Shown one piece after another: positions 8,269-17,596 of a stretch of 64,000 nucleotides of DNA. The notes under the pieces are model-generated. The model ran no database searches. It was not told the DNA's origin and saw only the letters and a list, made by a program, of their open reading frames with translations. The DNA comes from Chloroflexota bacterium (lineage in GTDB: Bacteria; Chloroflexota; Anaerolineae; Anaerolineales; Villigracilaceae): positions 310,001-374,000 of the forward strand of contig JACPVF010000016.1 in assembly GCA_016191845.1 (NCBI GenBank), in the 5' to 3' direction. The position numbers and the translations under genes were made by a program. Within the stretch, counting starts at the first letter, position 1. Every line of letters begins with the position of its first letter.

Positions 8269-11200
8269 CTATGGAAAACGCACTTGATATGCGGGGTCTT
8301 GTATCCAAGCCCAAACTTGTGGCCATATAATCGAAGATGGATTATCAACTGTGGTGTGATCTTCAAGCCCAGTGACATCAACATGCTGAATATTGCCTCC
8401 TGTAGGAACATCAACATCACCTAAAATGTTGCCATCGTAGATTATTAGTATGTTAATGTTTTTACTCAAGTTGATTATTGCAGTGGTAAATGTATCTTTC
8501 CCGATAAAGATGTCAGGATTGACACCAGTCTGGGCATAGTAAGCTCCACCTATCAGTACCATTGATTGAATAGGGTTATTTGTTTCCATTGCATACAGGA
8601 GGCAAGAGTCAACTCCTGCACTGTAGCATATTAGAACTTGCGGTGCAGCGGAGGCAATTTTCTCTTTTTGTTGGGGCTTTGGCGGATTTCCGCCTGGATA
8701 GTCAATAGGTATAACAGAATATCCAAATGGAGCACTCGTATTCAAACCCGCAAGATGGGTTTCACCCTGGGTGGTTTGTTGAACACAATTCGGCCCCGGC
8801 CCCGTCATATTATTAGGCCAACTACCACAAACAGCGCCTACTGAAGTAGGGGTTGGTGTTGTGGTTGGTGTGGGTGGTGCTGTTGGGGTAGTGGGCTTTG
8901 TATATTTCGGTTTATGTGTACAACCAGTTTGCCCTACTCCGCATTCCGTATCATGCCCTGACGGATCGATGTGTTTGACCGGATTATTATTCATCGCGGC
9001 ATATCTATCCAGCCCCTGAACTCCACCTGGGATAATCGTGTCCGCCTGGACGAAGTGGGTAATATAAGGGTCATACCAACGTGACTGGTAGAACATCAAC
9101 CCGAAGCCCTCGGTCACGCCGCTGGTGGTGGGGTCATCCATGTAGGAGTACTGTCCCGTGTAGGTGTAGGCGGGGGACCTGTAGGCAGGCGTGGTGGTCG
9201 GATTGGCGGTCCACGTGGCGCGGACCTCACCCCAGGCCTTGTAGCGCAATTCCAACACTTTTGCGCCGTTTACGTCCGTGGTGAGCGAGGTGCTGCCCAG
9301 GTGGTCACTGAGCAGGTATTCCACGCTCATGCTCTGCGGAATGGTGTACTTGCGCATGGCCACGCGGGTCGTGCCTGCCAGGTAGTACTGGGTGATCTGG
9401 TTGCCGTTCTTGACCTCGTAATGCGCACCTACAAAGAGGATCGTGTCCGTGCCCATGACGGACTTGACGCGCTTGCCGTCCGCATCGTAGGTGAAGGTGG
9501 CTACCACAGAGCCATTTTTCTTCACTTCCACCATGCGGTTTTCTGCATCGTAGCCCAAGAGGTACGTGTCTGTGCCAATGATGCGCTGGGTCATGTTGCC
9601 ATTGGCGTCGTAATAGTATTGATTGCCTGCAAGAGCGCTGACTGCGTGGGCATGGTTGGCATCATAGCTGTAACTGACCGTATTGATCATGGCTGGAGTG
9701 CCGCTCAGGTCGGTATAGGTGCGGCCCGCGCCCGCATTATACAGCCAGGTGCGCTCATTGGTGTTCAACACACGTTTGTAGAGCGAGACCTCATCGATGC
9801 GCCCGTTGAAGACATAGGTCGAGTTGGCGTGCCCGCCGATGGAGAGCGGGTAAGTGGTGTCCATTGCGCCGCCACTGTAGCTGGCAGAACTCACCGTACC
9901 GTTGTCGATCTGGATGTTGATGGTGTCATTGACAGAATCGTGCCAGGCCACCACCGTATGCCAGGTATTGGCCGTAAATGTGGTGCTGGTGACGGAGGCA
10001 TTGGTCGAGCCATTGCCCACACGGAAGAGCAGCGTGTTGTTCGACTGGATCAGGGCGTAGTCACGTTGATTCTGGTCGGTGCTGGAGCCCTTGTTGACCA
10101 GCACGGTCACGCCGCTGACAGAGGCGGCATAGAAATTGGCCGACAAGGTGAAGTCGATGTCGCCCGTGCTGAGTTGTGCATTATCGGTGCGGGTCAATAT
10201 GCCCGTGGGGCTGGAACTGAAACTGGCCGCGTTGGTGCTGGTGGGTCGCCCCGTTGCCGAGGTGACCGTGCCCGTGACGCTCAAATGGTTGGCAGAGTGG
10301 CTGTAATTGCGCTGGCCGCTGGTCTCGTTCATGGTCCACCAGGAGACCAAGTTGCCCAGGCCCGGGTTGAACAGCCAGGTCCGTTCGTTGGCGCTCAAGA
10401 TGCGCTTGTAGAGCGAGACCTCGTCGATGCGCCCGTTGAAAACATAGGTTGAGTTGGCGTGCCCACCGATGGAGAGCGGATAGGTGGAATCGCTGGCCCC
10501 GCCGCTGTAACTGGCCGTGGTGGGGGTACCGTTGTCGATCTGGATATTGATGGTATTGTTGACCGAATCGTGCCAGGCCACCACCGTATGCCAGGTGTTG
10601 ACACCGCTGAAGGAGGCGGATACCGAAGCGTTGGTCGAGCCGCGGCCCACGGCGAAGATGATGGTGGAATTGGACTGGATCAGGGCATAATCGCGCACGT
10701 TGGGATCGCCGTTGGCGCCCTTGTTGACCAACACCGATACACCACTGGAACTGGCAGGATAGAAACTGGCCACCAGCGTGAAGTCGATATCGCCCGTGCT
10801 GAGCTGGGAGTTGTCGGTGTGGGTCAGCACACCAGGCGCGGTGGAATTGAAACTGGCGGCGTTGCCATTGCGTCCCAATGCGTATCCAACCGTATTGGAT
10901 GGGCTCACGTGGCTGAATCCCTGGCTGTCGCTGCGCTGGCCGCTGGCCTCATCGAGGCTCCATTTGGCCGCCAGGCCGCTGGTGCCCGGGTCGTTGGTGG
11001 TCACCGTATCGCCCCTGGCCTGCAGGTTGCCCGTGATGGGGTCGTAGGTGTAGGTCTCGTTGTATGCGCCCTGGCTGGCGCCGCTGGCCTTGGCACTGGT
11101 CAGGCGGTCGAGGGTGTCGTAGGTGAAGGTCTGGGTCTCCGTGTTGATCGTGTCGTAGATGCGGGTGATGTTGCCCGAGGCATCGTAGGTGTAATCCAGG

Positions 11201-11475
11201 TTCTGCAACGTGCTGGTGAAACTGGACCCGTTCCAGGTGCCAGATGTGATATTGTCCAGGCGGCCGCCTTCGGAGGTCCACGGATTATAGGTGAACTTCT
11301 GGGTCAGGCCGTTGCCGAGGGTGCGGTCGGTCAGGCGGGAGGATGCATCGTAGTGGCTGGATTGCACATAATAATAATTATCGGTATTTTTCAGGCTCTC
11401 CAGTCGCTTTAGTTCGTCGTAGGTATACTTAAGGTGTTCGCCGCCGTTGCCGGGGTAGGTCATATCTGTGGGCAT
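8269..11475 (-). CDS. Long RHS protein, C-terminal part (LamG domains, RHS core, hydrolase-like tip)
   Basis: This is the same reading frame as the 11611-15903 part, cut from it by one TGA at 11611-11613; the frame is open from 11610, and 11475 is only the first ATG. In order it has RHS/YD repeats (YTYDELKRLESL), two tandem LamG/concanavalin-type domains (about 10970-10345 and 10340-9745 in the DNA; GLAAKWSLDEASGQ, GNLVSWWTMNETSGQ, each ending GRIDEVSLYKR), more YD repeats, and the conserved core ending KHIDPSGHD. A Pro/Thr linker then leads to a tip of about 190 residues with VLICYSAGVDSCLL, similar to a serine-hydrolase elbow. The DNA of the core is near-identical to the three orphan tips, allowing gene conversion. 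Confidence 0.85.
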   Translation of the reverse strand: MPTDMTYPGNGGEHLKYTYDELKRLESLKNTDNYYYVQSSHYDASSRLTDRTLGNGLTQKFTYNPWTSEGGRLDNITSGTWNGSSFTSTLQNLDYTYDASGNITRIYDTINTETQTFTYDTLDRLTSAKASGASQGAYNETYTYDPITGNLQARGDTVTTNDPGTSGLAAKWSLDEASGQRSDSQGFSHVSPSNTVGYALGRNGNAASFNSTAPGVLTHTDNSQLSTGDIDFTLVASFYPASSSGVSVLVNKGANGDPNVRDYALIQSNSTIIFAVGRGSTNASVSASFSGVNTWHTVVAWHDSVNNTINIQIDNGTPTTASYSGGASDSTYPLSIGGHANSTYVFNGRIDEVSLYKRILSANERTWLFNPGLGNLVSWWTMNETSGQRNYSHSANHLSVTGTVTSATGRPTSTNAASFSSSPTGILTRTDNAQLSTGDIDFTLSANFYAASVSGVTVLVNKGSSTDQNQRDYALIQSNNTLLFRVGNGSTNASVTSTTFTANTWHTVVAWHDSVNDTINIQIDNGTVSSASYSGGAMDTTYPLSIGGHANSTYVFNGRIDEVSLYKRVLNTNERTWLYNAGAGRTYTDLSGTPAMINTVSYSYDANHAHAVSALAGNQYYYDANGNMTQRIIGTDTYLLGYDAENRMVEVKKNGSVVATFTYDADGKRVKSVMGTDTILFVGAHYEVKNGNQITQYYLAGTTRVAMRKYTIPQSMSVEYLLSDHLGSTSLTTDVNGAKVLELRYKAWGEVRATWTANPTTTPAYRSPAYTYTGQYSYMDDPTTSGVTEGFGLMFYQSRWYDPYITHFVQADTIIPGGVQGLDRYAAMNNNPVKHIDPSGHDTECGVGQTGCTHKPKYTKPTTPTAPPTPTTTPTPTSVGAVCGSWPNNMTGPGPNCVQQTTQGETHLAGLNTSAPFGYSVIPIDYPGGNPPKPQQKEKIASAAPQVLICYSAGVDSCLLYAMETNNPIQSMVLIGGAYYAQTGVNPDIFIGKDTFTTAIINLSKNINILIIYDGNILGDVDVPTGGNIQHVDVTGLEDHTTVDNPSSIIWPQVWAWIQDPAYQVRFP

Positions 11476-11610
11476 ATCCGCCAGGTTGTACTCGTAGCTG
11501 GTGGTATATGGCGTTGAACTGCCATCCTGAACGGTCTCGGAGGTGACGCGTCCGCGTTTGTCGTAGGTCCAGGAATTGGTGATGCCATTGCTGACGGTGG
11601 ACGTACGGCG

Positions 11611-11613
11611 TCA
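11611..11613 (-). other. In-frame TGA splitting the long RHS gene
   Basis: Reading through this codon keeps a perfect RHS reading frame: TGTNGI-stop-RRTSTVSNGI, then NSWTYDKRGRVTSETV and on to the 11475 ATG. RHS repeats of this type usually read NGIGRR(T/L), so a GGA to TGA change (one base) explains the stop. It can be a real nonsense mutation, phase variation or a sequencing error. No second frame is involved. Confidence 0.85.
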
Positions 11614-14600
11614 GATGCCATTCGTGCCAGTGTCATAGGTGTAGGTGGCGCTTACCTGCGTTCCACATGCGCCGCTGGAAGACTTGCCCGTCATGCGGTT
11701 GAGGGCATCGTAGGTCATGGTTAGGGTGCAACCGCGCGCGTCGGTCTGGGAGGTTATATTCCCCAGCGCATCGTAGTCGTAGGTCCAGCCGCCCATGTCG
11801 GGGTCGGTCATGGCGATCTTCTGCCCGGCCTGGTTATAGGTTAAATAGGTGGTCACGCCGCCGCGCGAGGCGGTCAGCATATTCCCTTGTTCGTCGTAGG
11901 TATAAGTGACAGCAGGTCCCGTGGGTGGGGTGACGGAGAGCGTACGTCCCCACACATCCTTGACACTGGTGGTTACATTGCCACGCGGGTCGGTCACGGT
12001 GCTGGTCAGGCCGTTGGTGGCGGTGACCGTGGAGGTGCCGTCGGGCGCGGTCACCGTGGATGTGCGCGCATTGATATTGGACGTAGTGACCGTGTATTCT
12101 GCGGGGTCGCCGATCAAGTGCGGCGCGCTTTGCTGGGTAGTGCTGGCAGACGGGTATTCAGTCTCCATAGAGACGGCTGTGAGTGGCAGTGGATGGGTAA
12201 AGTATCCACCCTCAAAGCTAATGGATTGTACCTGCCTGCCCATGCCGTCGTACACTCTTTTTATTGTGTAGTAGGGGTGTGATAAATCATCCACATGTTG
12301 AGTGATAAGGGTTGTAAATGGAATGGTGTCGTAATATTCCATGTGGATGGAATAGTTTGGATTCGATGGCGGTAACCCTGAGTCCTTATCAGGAAGGAAA
12401 ATATCGGTGATTCTCCCAAACTCATCATATTCCGCCCGCGTCGTAGCGCCGTTGGGATCAGTCTCGGTGAGCGGAACACCCATGGCATAATCGTAAGTGA
12501 TGTAAGTGGTTTGGCCTTTTGTATTTCGGATCCATGAAGGATAAGTGTAATACTGCTCCGTATTTTGAGAATCTCCACAACCATTAGTCGGGTCTAATTC
12601 GCCATAGCAGGTGTACGTGCTCTGAGGAAGCCCAATAAATGGAGATGCCCAGAGTCCTTCATCTTTGTAAGCACTTACGGTTGTACGATTACCCCAAGAA
12701 TCATATGCGTATTTAATATCACTATAACGCCGGTTGTTGGTTGAGGTGCAATCATTGTTGATGCACCTGATCAGAGTGCGTTGACCGGTTAGTTTCCCGT
12801 TGTCAGGCTGGGATGAATATGAGGTGTGGCCGTCATATAATGACCAGGTTTCAGCAATCAATGCTCCGCCAGCATTCGTGACAGTCTGGCGGGCAGGTAG
12901 ACCTACCAGGTAAGGGGTCCCACTATTTGGGACGTATTCCGTGGTGATGGTTCGGAATAAGCCTGTACTACCTGACTCGGTCGTGCTGGTCAGGTTGCCG
13001 TAGGTGGTTTCGTAGGTGTTGTCAGTGAGTGTATAAGAATAAGTCACACCGTCATTATTGTAGGTGCGGTGCTCTTCGGTGTCGGTGTAGACCCAATATT
13101 GCTTAAAGCCCTGGATATGATAATAGGACCAAAAGCCTATGTCTGCAGAGGTTACTCCATAAGTGTACAAGGTCGAATTCATTAGGACATTGGCCAAATC
13201 CCTGGTTTCAACGCTGATCGGCATGCCTTTTCTGGCATCGTCCTGCCAGAAAGTTGTCTTGATCTGGCGGCCGTCTGGGGAGGTTTCGGTTACTTGGGCG
13301 TGCCCGCGAAACTCGGACAGTTCCTCGTTGTATTCATTACAATCCACCTGATTGGGGTAGCAGGCTTGCGCCATCAGGGAATGGGCAGTATCGTTGACCG
13401 CGGCACCAGAATATGAGTAGGCATAAGTGTAGCTATTTGTTCCATCAGAAATTGTCTTTCTATACACACGATAGAAAGTCGGCAGAAGCTGCATCTTGTA
13501 ATCACTGACATAAACTGTTCCACCAGTCGTAGATTGGATGATGGGCGCAGCTACGGATGCTGTGGCGGGAAGCAATATGAAAGCACTGGTTCCATTTCCT
13601 GAGGTAACCGTGCTACCATTGTATAGCCCTACCGAAGGAGAATTGCCACCAGCTGTCATGGTCAATTTGTAATACCCTCCAGGCCTGATAGAGACCAGGG
13701 TAGTTGGGTTATAGCCTGTCCCTTGTACAGATAAGTAGCCACCAGTAGTGCAATTTACAGTTCCGCTTAGCGCAGTCCAGCCGCCCTGATTTCCTGAAGC
13801 ATTAAGGCAAAGTCCCATTTCGCCGCTTGGCCCGAATTTAAACTCGGCGGTATAGGTCAAGCGGGCATTGGTATCGTAATACCATGGCTGATAGAGGACT
13901 TGGTTGGGGTCGGAATCGTAGTCGAACTGTACAGAACCACCATATCCATTGGTTGCATAAGTTAGATGGAGTTTATCTGCATAGTTAAAGGTGTATCCCG
14001 GCAGTCCTTCCTGTCCAAATGATACTAGGGTTGTGACCTTCCCCAATTGCTGTTCAATAGGATGCCAGGCGGAAACACCAGGGAATATTATTTCTGTCGA
14101 ATTGTTAGGGGCGTACCCAAAATTGTACTTACTTACCGTGGTCCAGGCGCCGCTGGCATAGTTTTGAATGTGCAAGGATTTCAATCTTTGCATTTGGAAG
14201 CTATGATATGCTTGGTCCGTCTTCCAACCGTCATAATAATCCCATCTGGCCTCCTTCTCAAACCAAATACGATAATGGTTGTTGGGGTAGATAATGTACT
14301 CAGGATATATAGCCGTATCTGCCGTGTCTGTTACGGTCGCGCCATTGACATTAATGACCGATAAACTTTTTGTTTCTTTAGTGTAAGTATAAAGGATGGA
14401 TTTCCCAAAGATATTTTGCTGTCTTCGTAAGGCCCAGCGATAGGTTTGTCTAATTAATTCATGCATGTCGCTGGATCGATAAAGCATATGGGAGGTAGAA
14501 TTTACATTTTCTTCGGCTACATCTCCAAAATAGTAGATGTTTCCAGTTTTATCCCAAACAGTCCAGGTATCTGCAACACTGTTGCGTTCTATACGCCAAA

Positions 14601-15903
14601 AGTTTTTATCTTGTGCTTGATATCCACCATAACCCATGTCGACGAGACGAGTACTGACTCCTGCTACGGAGAGCATAAAGGTGTCGTCGCCTGTATCCGA
14701 GCTTGTTCCGTGGGTATCTCTTTCGATTGCAGGTGCATCCAGGGACCAACCCATACCCACCCAGGATGCCTGCGTGTCAATCCTCGCTTGATCGATGACC
14801 TGGCTGTTGTAGCTGAGCGTTAAACTGGGCTTCAGTCCACCTGGGCCGACAGGTAGGTCAATAGGTAGAGAGAAAGAGCCTGCGCCGGTAAACTGTGATA
14901 CCTGGAAACCGTCTACGGTAGGCAAGTGAGTGGCCTGCCAGTCATTGATGCCAATATCGAATACAGAAAAATGGGTTGTCTCAGTACTGATTGTTTGTGT
15001 TTCAGGGTCAATACTGGAGACTAGGGCTTCCCAGCCTTTAGCCTCAGGATTGTACCAATATACATAAAGGTCATTAAGCCTTTCTTTTGGGATATTTAAT
15101 CCTTCATATTGCATGCTAATGGTGATGGGTTGGTCAAATCGATGTAGTTTGGTATCATCTGAATTTGTGGTGGCTGTGATCTCAATCGGATGTCCACTTA
15201 AGGATTGAACAGGTGCATCCTCACCGCCTGGCAGGCCCACGGAAATGGTGGTTTCCTCGGGGAGCACATTCTCGGGGAAAGTAATGGTGACGTTTCCATC
15301 ATCCGCTACAACCTCACCGCCGGTCTCGTCCACGGTGAATTGTTCGTGGGTGGGCAATGGCAGGCTGAACTGGGCCAGAGAGGTATTCGATTCCATCAGG
15401 GAGGCAAGCATGAGGGCGTCTTCGGCGGGCTGCTCAGCCTGCAGGTCGAACTGGCCACTTTCCTGGAGAACGGGAAGCGTCAGGGTGCGAGTGGTCCCGT
15501 TGTAATCGAGATTGGAATCTTTGAGGGTAAAGCCTTCAGGCAGAACAATGGAAAGATAAAGTTTATGCTCACTGGCCGAGATCCCCTGAATGGACCAATT
15601 GACGGTAATAGGCTCCCCGGGGGTCACAAACCCAGGGGTGGAATACATGTTGATCGTGATTTGGGGTTCAGCAGGCGGGGGAGTAACTTCCTCCGTGGGC
15701 ACCTCGGTGCTGATGGGCGCAGGGGGGATGGTCTCTGTGACGATCGGAGTTGGCGTTTCAGTCGGGGGAACCGTGGGAGTGGGGGTGGCGATATCCCCGG
15801 CAGGAGCGGCATTAATATTTGCGCTGACAGGCCTGGTCAAAGGCAGGTTGAACTGGCCTAACAGCAGGCTGAAAACGACCAACAGATTGGCAAGAAACTT
15901 CAT
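11611..15903 (-). CDS. Long RHS/SpvB-type secreted protein, N-terminal part
   Basis: 1430 residues up to the TGA. A signal peptide (MKFLANLLVVFSLLLGQFNL) is followed by a Pro/Thr-rich stretch, an Ig-like/DUF11-type region, a ZU5-like segment (GGEVVADDGNVTITFPENVL, about residues 190-240) and an SpvB-like N-terminal module at about 335-400 (VSQFTGAGSFSLPI, LTLSYNSQ, WVGMGWSL). Numerous YD/RHS repeats follow (YDYDALGNITS, YTYDEQGNML). With the downstream part the intact product would be 2544 codons, the size of RHS or teneurin-like toxin shells. AAAGGGG lies about 11 nt before ATG 15903. It would act outside the cell, as a wall-exposed or secreted toxin carrier. Confidence 0.87.
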   Translation of the reverse strand: MKFLANLLVVFSLLLGQFNLPLTRPVSANINAAPAGDIATPTPTVPPTETPTPIVTETIPPAPISTEVPTEEVTPPPAEPQITINMYSTPGFVTPGEPITVNWSIQGISASEHKLYLSIVLPEGFTLKDSNLDYNGTTRTLTLPVLQESGQFDLQAEQPAEDALMLASLMESNTSLAQFSLPLPTHEQFTVDETGGEVVADDGNVTITFPENVLPEETTISVGLPGGEDAPVQSLSGHPIEITATTNSDDTKLHRFDQPITISMQYEGLNIPKERLNDLYVYWYNPEAKGWEALVSSIDPETQTISTETTHFSVFDIGINDWQATHLPTVDGFQVSQFTGAGSFSLPIDLPVGPGGLKPSLTLSYNSQVIDQARIDTQASWVGMGWSLDAPAIERDTHGTSSDTGDDTFMLSVAGVSTRLVDMGYGGYQAQDKNFWRIERNSVADTWTVWDKTGNIYYFGDVAEENVNSTSHMLYRSSDMHELIRQTYRWALRRQQNIFGKSILYTYTKETKSLSVINVNGATVTDTADTAIYPEYIIYPNNHYRIWFEKEARWDYYDGWKTDQAYHSFQMQRLKSLHIQNYASGAWTTVSKYNFGYAPNNSTEIIFPGVSAWHPIEQQLGKVTTLVSFGQEGLPGYTFNYADKLHLTYATNGYGGSVQFDYDSDPNQVLYQPWYYDTNARLTYTAEFKFGPSGEMGLCLNASGNQGGWTALSGTVNCTTGGYLSVQGTGYNPTTLVSIRPGGYYKLTMTAGGNSPSVGLYNGSTVTSGNGTSAFILLPATASVAAPIIQSTTGGTVYVSDYKMQLLPTFYRVYRKTISDGTNSYTYAYSYSGAAVNDTAHSLMAQACYPNQVDCNEYNEELSEFRGHAQVTETSPDGRQIKTTFWQDDARKGMPISVETRDLANVLMNSTLYTYGVTSADIGFWSYYHIQGFKQYWVYTDTEEHRTYNNDGVTYSYTLTDNTYETTYGNLTSTTESGSTGLFRTITTEYVPNSGTPYLVGLPARQTVTNAGGALIAETWSLYDGHTSYSSQPDNGKLTGQRTLIRCINNDCTSTNNRRYSDIKYAYDSWGNRTTVSAYKDEGLWASPFIGLPQSTYTCYGELDPTNGCGDSQNTEQYYTYPSWIRNTKGQTTYITYDYAMGVPLTETDPNGATTRAEYDEFGRITDIFLPDKDSGLPPSNPNYSIHMEYYDTIPFTTLITQHVDDLSHPYYTIKRVYDGMGRQVQSISFEGGYFTHPLPLTAVSMETEYPSASTTQQSAPHLIGDPAEYTVTTSNINARTSTVTAPDGTSTVTATNGLTSTVTDPRGNVTTSVKDVWGRTLSVTPPTGPAVTYTYDEQGNMLTASRGGVTTYLTYNQAGQKIAMTDPDMGGWTYDYDALGNITSQTDARGCTLTMTYDALNRMTGKSSSGACGTQVSATYTYDTGTNGI

Positions 15904-16073
15904 GACGACGAACCCCTTTCACGACATTTATTTTTTGTGTTTTTGGAAGTGGTGGAAACTTTCCCCCACAGGTGCCTATAATTTACTCATTTGAAGTTAA
16001 TTTTTCCAGTGACTTTTGTCATTTATTGATGGGACATGGCGTTTGCACGGGTAGTACATTAGTACTGATGCCT
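15904..16073. other. Upstream region of the long RHS gene
   Basis: 170 bp without a gene, AT-rich on the RHS side. It holds the ribosome site of the RHS gene and AT-rich stretches that could supply a promoter (for example AAATTATAGG on the minus strand). No convincing -35/-10 pair was found. It ends where the M55-derived repeat copy C begins. Confidence 0.4.
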
Positions 16074-16308
16074 GGCCTGCGCCGCGAGGGGACGCGGATC
16101 AGCTTCCAGGTGGAGGAGATGCTGAGCGCCTACCACACCTTCCGCGCGGCGGTGGAGTTGGCGGAGTGATCTGCACCGCCTGGCGTTGATGCTGGATGCG
16201 GTGTTGTAGAGGGGGACACGGACGAGCGTCCGAAAGGGTAGAAGTTCATGGTCTTTTCGATGGCGTCATAAATGAACTGGCGGCAGTATAACTGCTGCCA
16301 GAACCAGA
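16074..16308 (+). repeat. M55 3'-end fragment plus decayed tail, copy C
   Basis: Positions 16074-16169 match 771-866 of the M55 gene over 96 gapless positions. The tail (16170 to about 16308) repeats the same second segment: GVDAGCGVVEG in one frame and ERVEVHGLFDGVINELAAV in another, the latter broken by a TAA, then LLPEPE and further ELLDIASQLRRMFG. It lies between the lipoprotein gene (16401) and the promoter region of the long RHS gene, the same position relative to a candidate immunity gene as copies A and B. Confidence 0.86.
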
Positions 16309-16400
16309 GTTGTGTTTTGAAGAACTGTTAGATATTGCCAGCCAATTACGACGGATGTTTGGTTAGGTCAACGAACATATACGGCTGGAGAATATAAATT

Positions 16401-16910
16401 TCACGGAACGACAACAATATCAGTAAATGCGCCAGAGCATTCTTCCGTTTCAACGCCATTCTTATAAATATGCCCATAGAGTACAATTCTTAAGGGTGTC
16501 TTTGCAGCTACTATTGGCCTAATCGAAAAAAATGTGTAGCTATACTCAGTTTTAGGATTACTTTTCCCAATAATATATTTTGCATCCAGCGGTAGGTACT
16601 GAATACGATTCCCCTTCTCAATCCAATTATTTTCGCCACTGTCAAACTGCAATATGTGAATGTTAAAACCCGCTGGAAATATTACAGACGAATCAGAAAT
16701 GCTCTCCAACAGTACTTGCATATCTTTACTGTTATTATCACCAGATTTCTCCGGGCTTAGTCGCAAGTCTTTATTCATAGAACAATCTTTATACATTTCC
16801 GCGAACAATTGTTCGGCGTCGTATGAAGGCTCGGAATTCATGCAACTTGTCAAAATCAATGCGGAAATGAAAATTATATAAATATAACTACAAAAAGTTT
16901 TTTTCATCAT
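16401..16910 (-). CDS. Small lipoprotein; candidate immunity protein
   Basis: 169 residues. MMKKTFCSYIYIIFISALIL leads into a lipobox LTSC, so it is predicted to be membrane-anchored on the outside. The rest is unrecognised, with a beta-rich pattern (GFNIHILQFDSGENNW, YSYTFFSIRPIVA). The start overlaps the stop of the preceding RHS tip (TAATG), with GGAG upstream, so the two genes are translationally coupled. AT-rich composition matches the tip. The coupling and surface location suggest it neutralises the tip, but this is untested. Confidence 0.72.
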   Translation of the reverse strand: MMKKTFCSYIYIIFISALILTSCMNSEPSYDAEQLFAEMYKDCSMNKDLRLSPEKSGDNNSKDMQVLLESISDSSVIFPAGFNIHILQFDSGENNWIEKGNRIQYLPLDAKYIIGKSNPKTEYSYTFFSIRPIVAAKTPLRIVLYGHIYKNGVETEECSGAFTDIVVVP

Positions 16911-17596
16911 TAGTATCTCCGTGGTATTGTGTAATATATGGGAATTGAGATATAGTCAGTCGTATACATATCAGAAAATAACATAGACACACTTAATCTT
17001 ACCTCGATCAAATTATCCTTATTGTTGTAAAACGGAGCAGTAAATACTGTCCTGCCATCCGACATGCAGTTTTGGCATATTGTAACCAAAGTTGTTTGTC
17101 CAGGGTCTGTAATGACTGGGGCATTGGGCTTAAAAGTACAAGTCTTATTCACCGTACAGGCGGTAAAGTTAGGAAGTTCCGTTTCTGTTAGTGTAATTTC
17201 TTCGAGTGTCACGCTTGACTCGCCAGAATTTTCTATAACCACGTTAATACCTGTAACATTTCCATCAGAGTCGGTTTTGTAAACTAAATACACTTTCAAA
17301 GTTGGGCTTCCGCCAGCCGTAATCCCTTCAAAAATATCTTCTGCAGCGCTAGTTACTTCAGGTAAGCGAGCCCATCCCTTTGCGCCTGCCGGGCCGTCTG
17401 TAATAAACCCAGGCACCTCCGCTGGTGTTCCGCCACCTATGTAGACTTTAGTGTAATCAGGATCTTTATCGCAATATCCCTTATCGTAACAATTTCCCTC
17501 TGGGTCATGCCCTGATGAATCTATGTATTTTAGTGGACTATTGTTAACATATGCATAGCGATCCCATGCCTGCGTTCCATGTTCTTGCGGAATCAT
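16910..17596 (-). CDS. Orphan RHS tip of unknown type
   Basis: 228 codons from the first ATG inside the RHS core (MIPQEHGTQAWDRYAYVNN) to the stop at 16910. The core ends at YIDSSGHDP. The tip (about 190 residues) includes GNCYDKGYC, TLKVYLVYKTDSDGNVTGIN and a CTVNKTCTF...CQNC cysteine pattern, and looks like a beta-sandwich rather than an enzyme; no function is recognised. The core upstream of this ATG is disrupted (see 17597-17897), so the tip probably cannot be made as part of an RHS protein. It is coupled to the lipoprotein gene. Confidence 0.65.
   Translation of the reverse strand: MIPQEHGTQAWDRYAYVNNSPLKYIDSSGHDPEGNCYDKGYCDKDPDYTKVYIGGGTPAEVPGFITDGPAGAKGWARLPEVTSAAEDIFEGITAGGSPTLKVYLVYKTDSDGNVTGINVVIENSGESSVTLEEITLTETELPNFTACTVNKTCTFKPNAPVITDPGQTTLVTICQNCMSDGRTVFTAPFYNNKDNLIEVRLSVSMLFSDMYTTDYISIPIYYTIPRRY

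Noticed and set aside
9301..11412. Plus-strand open frames of 383 and 317 codons inside the RHS gene
   Set aside because: They follow the periodic LamG/RHS repeats on the opposite strand and have low-complexity, Gly/Val/Ala-rich translations.
11611..11613. TGA read as selenocysteine or as a recoded codon
   Set aside because: The repeat consensus has Gly at this place, no SECIS-like hairpin was seen, and TGA acts as a normal stop elsewhere in the window.
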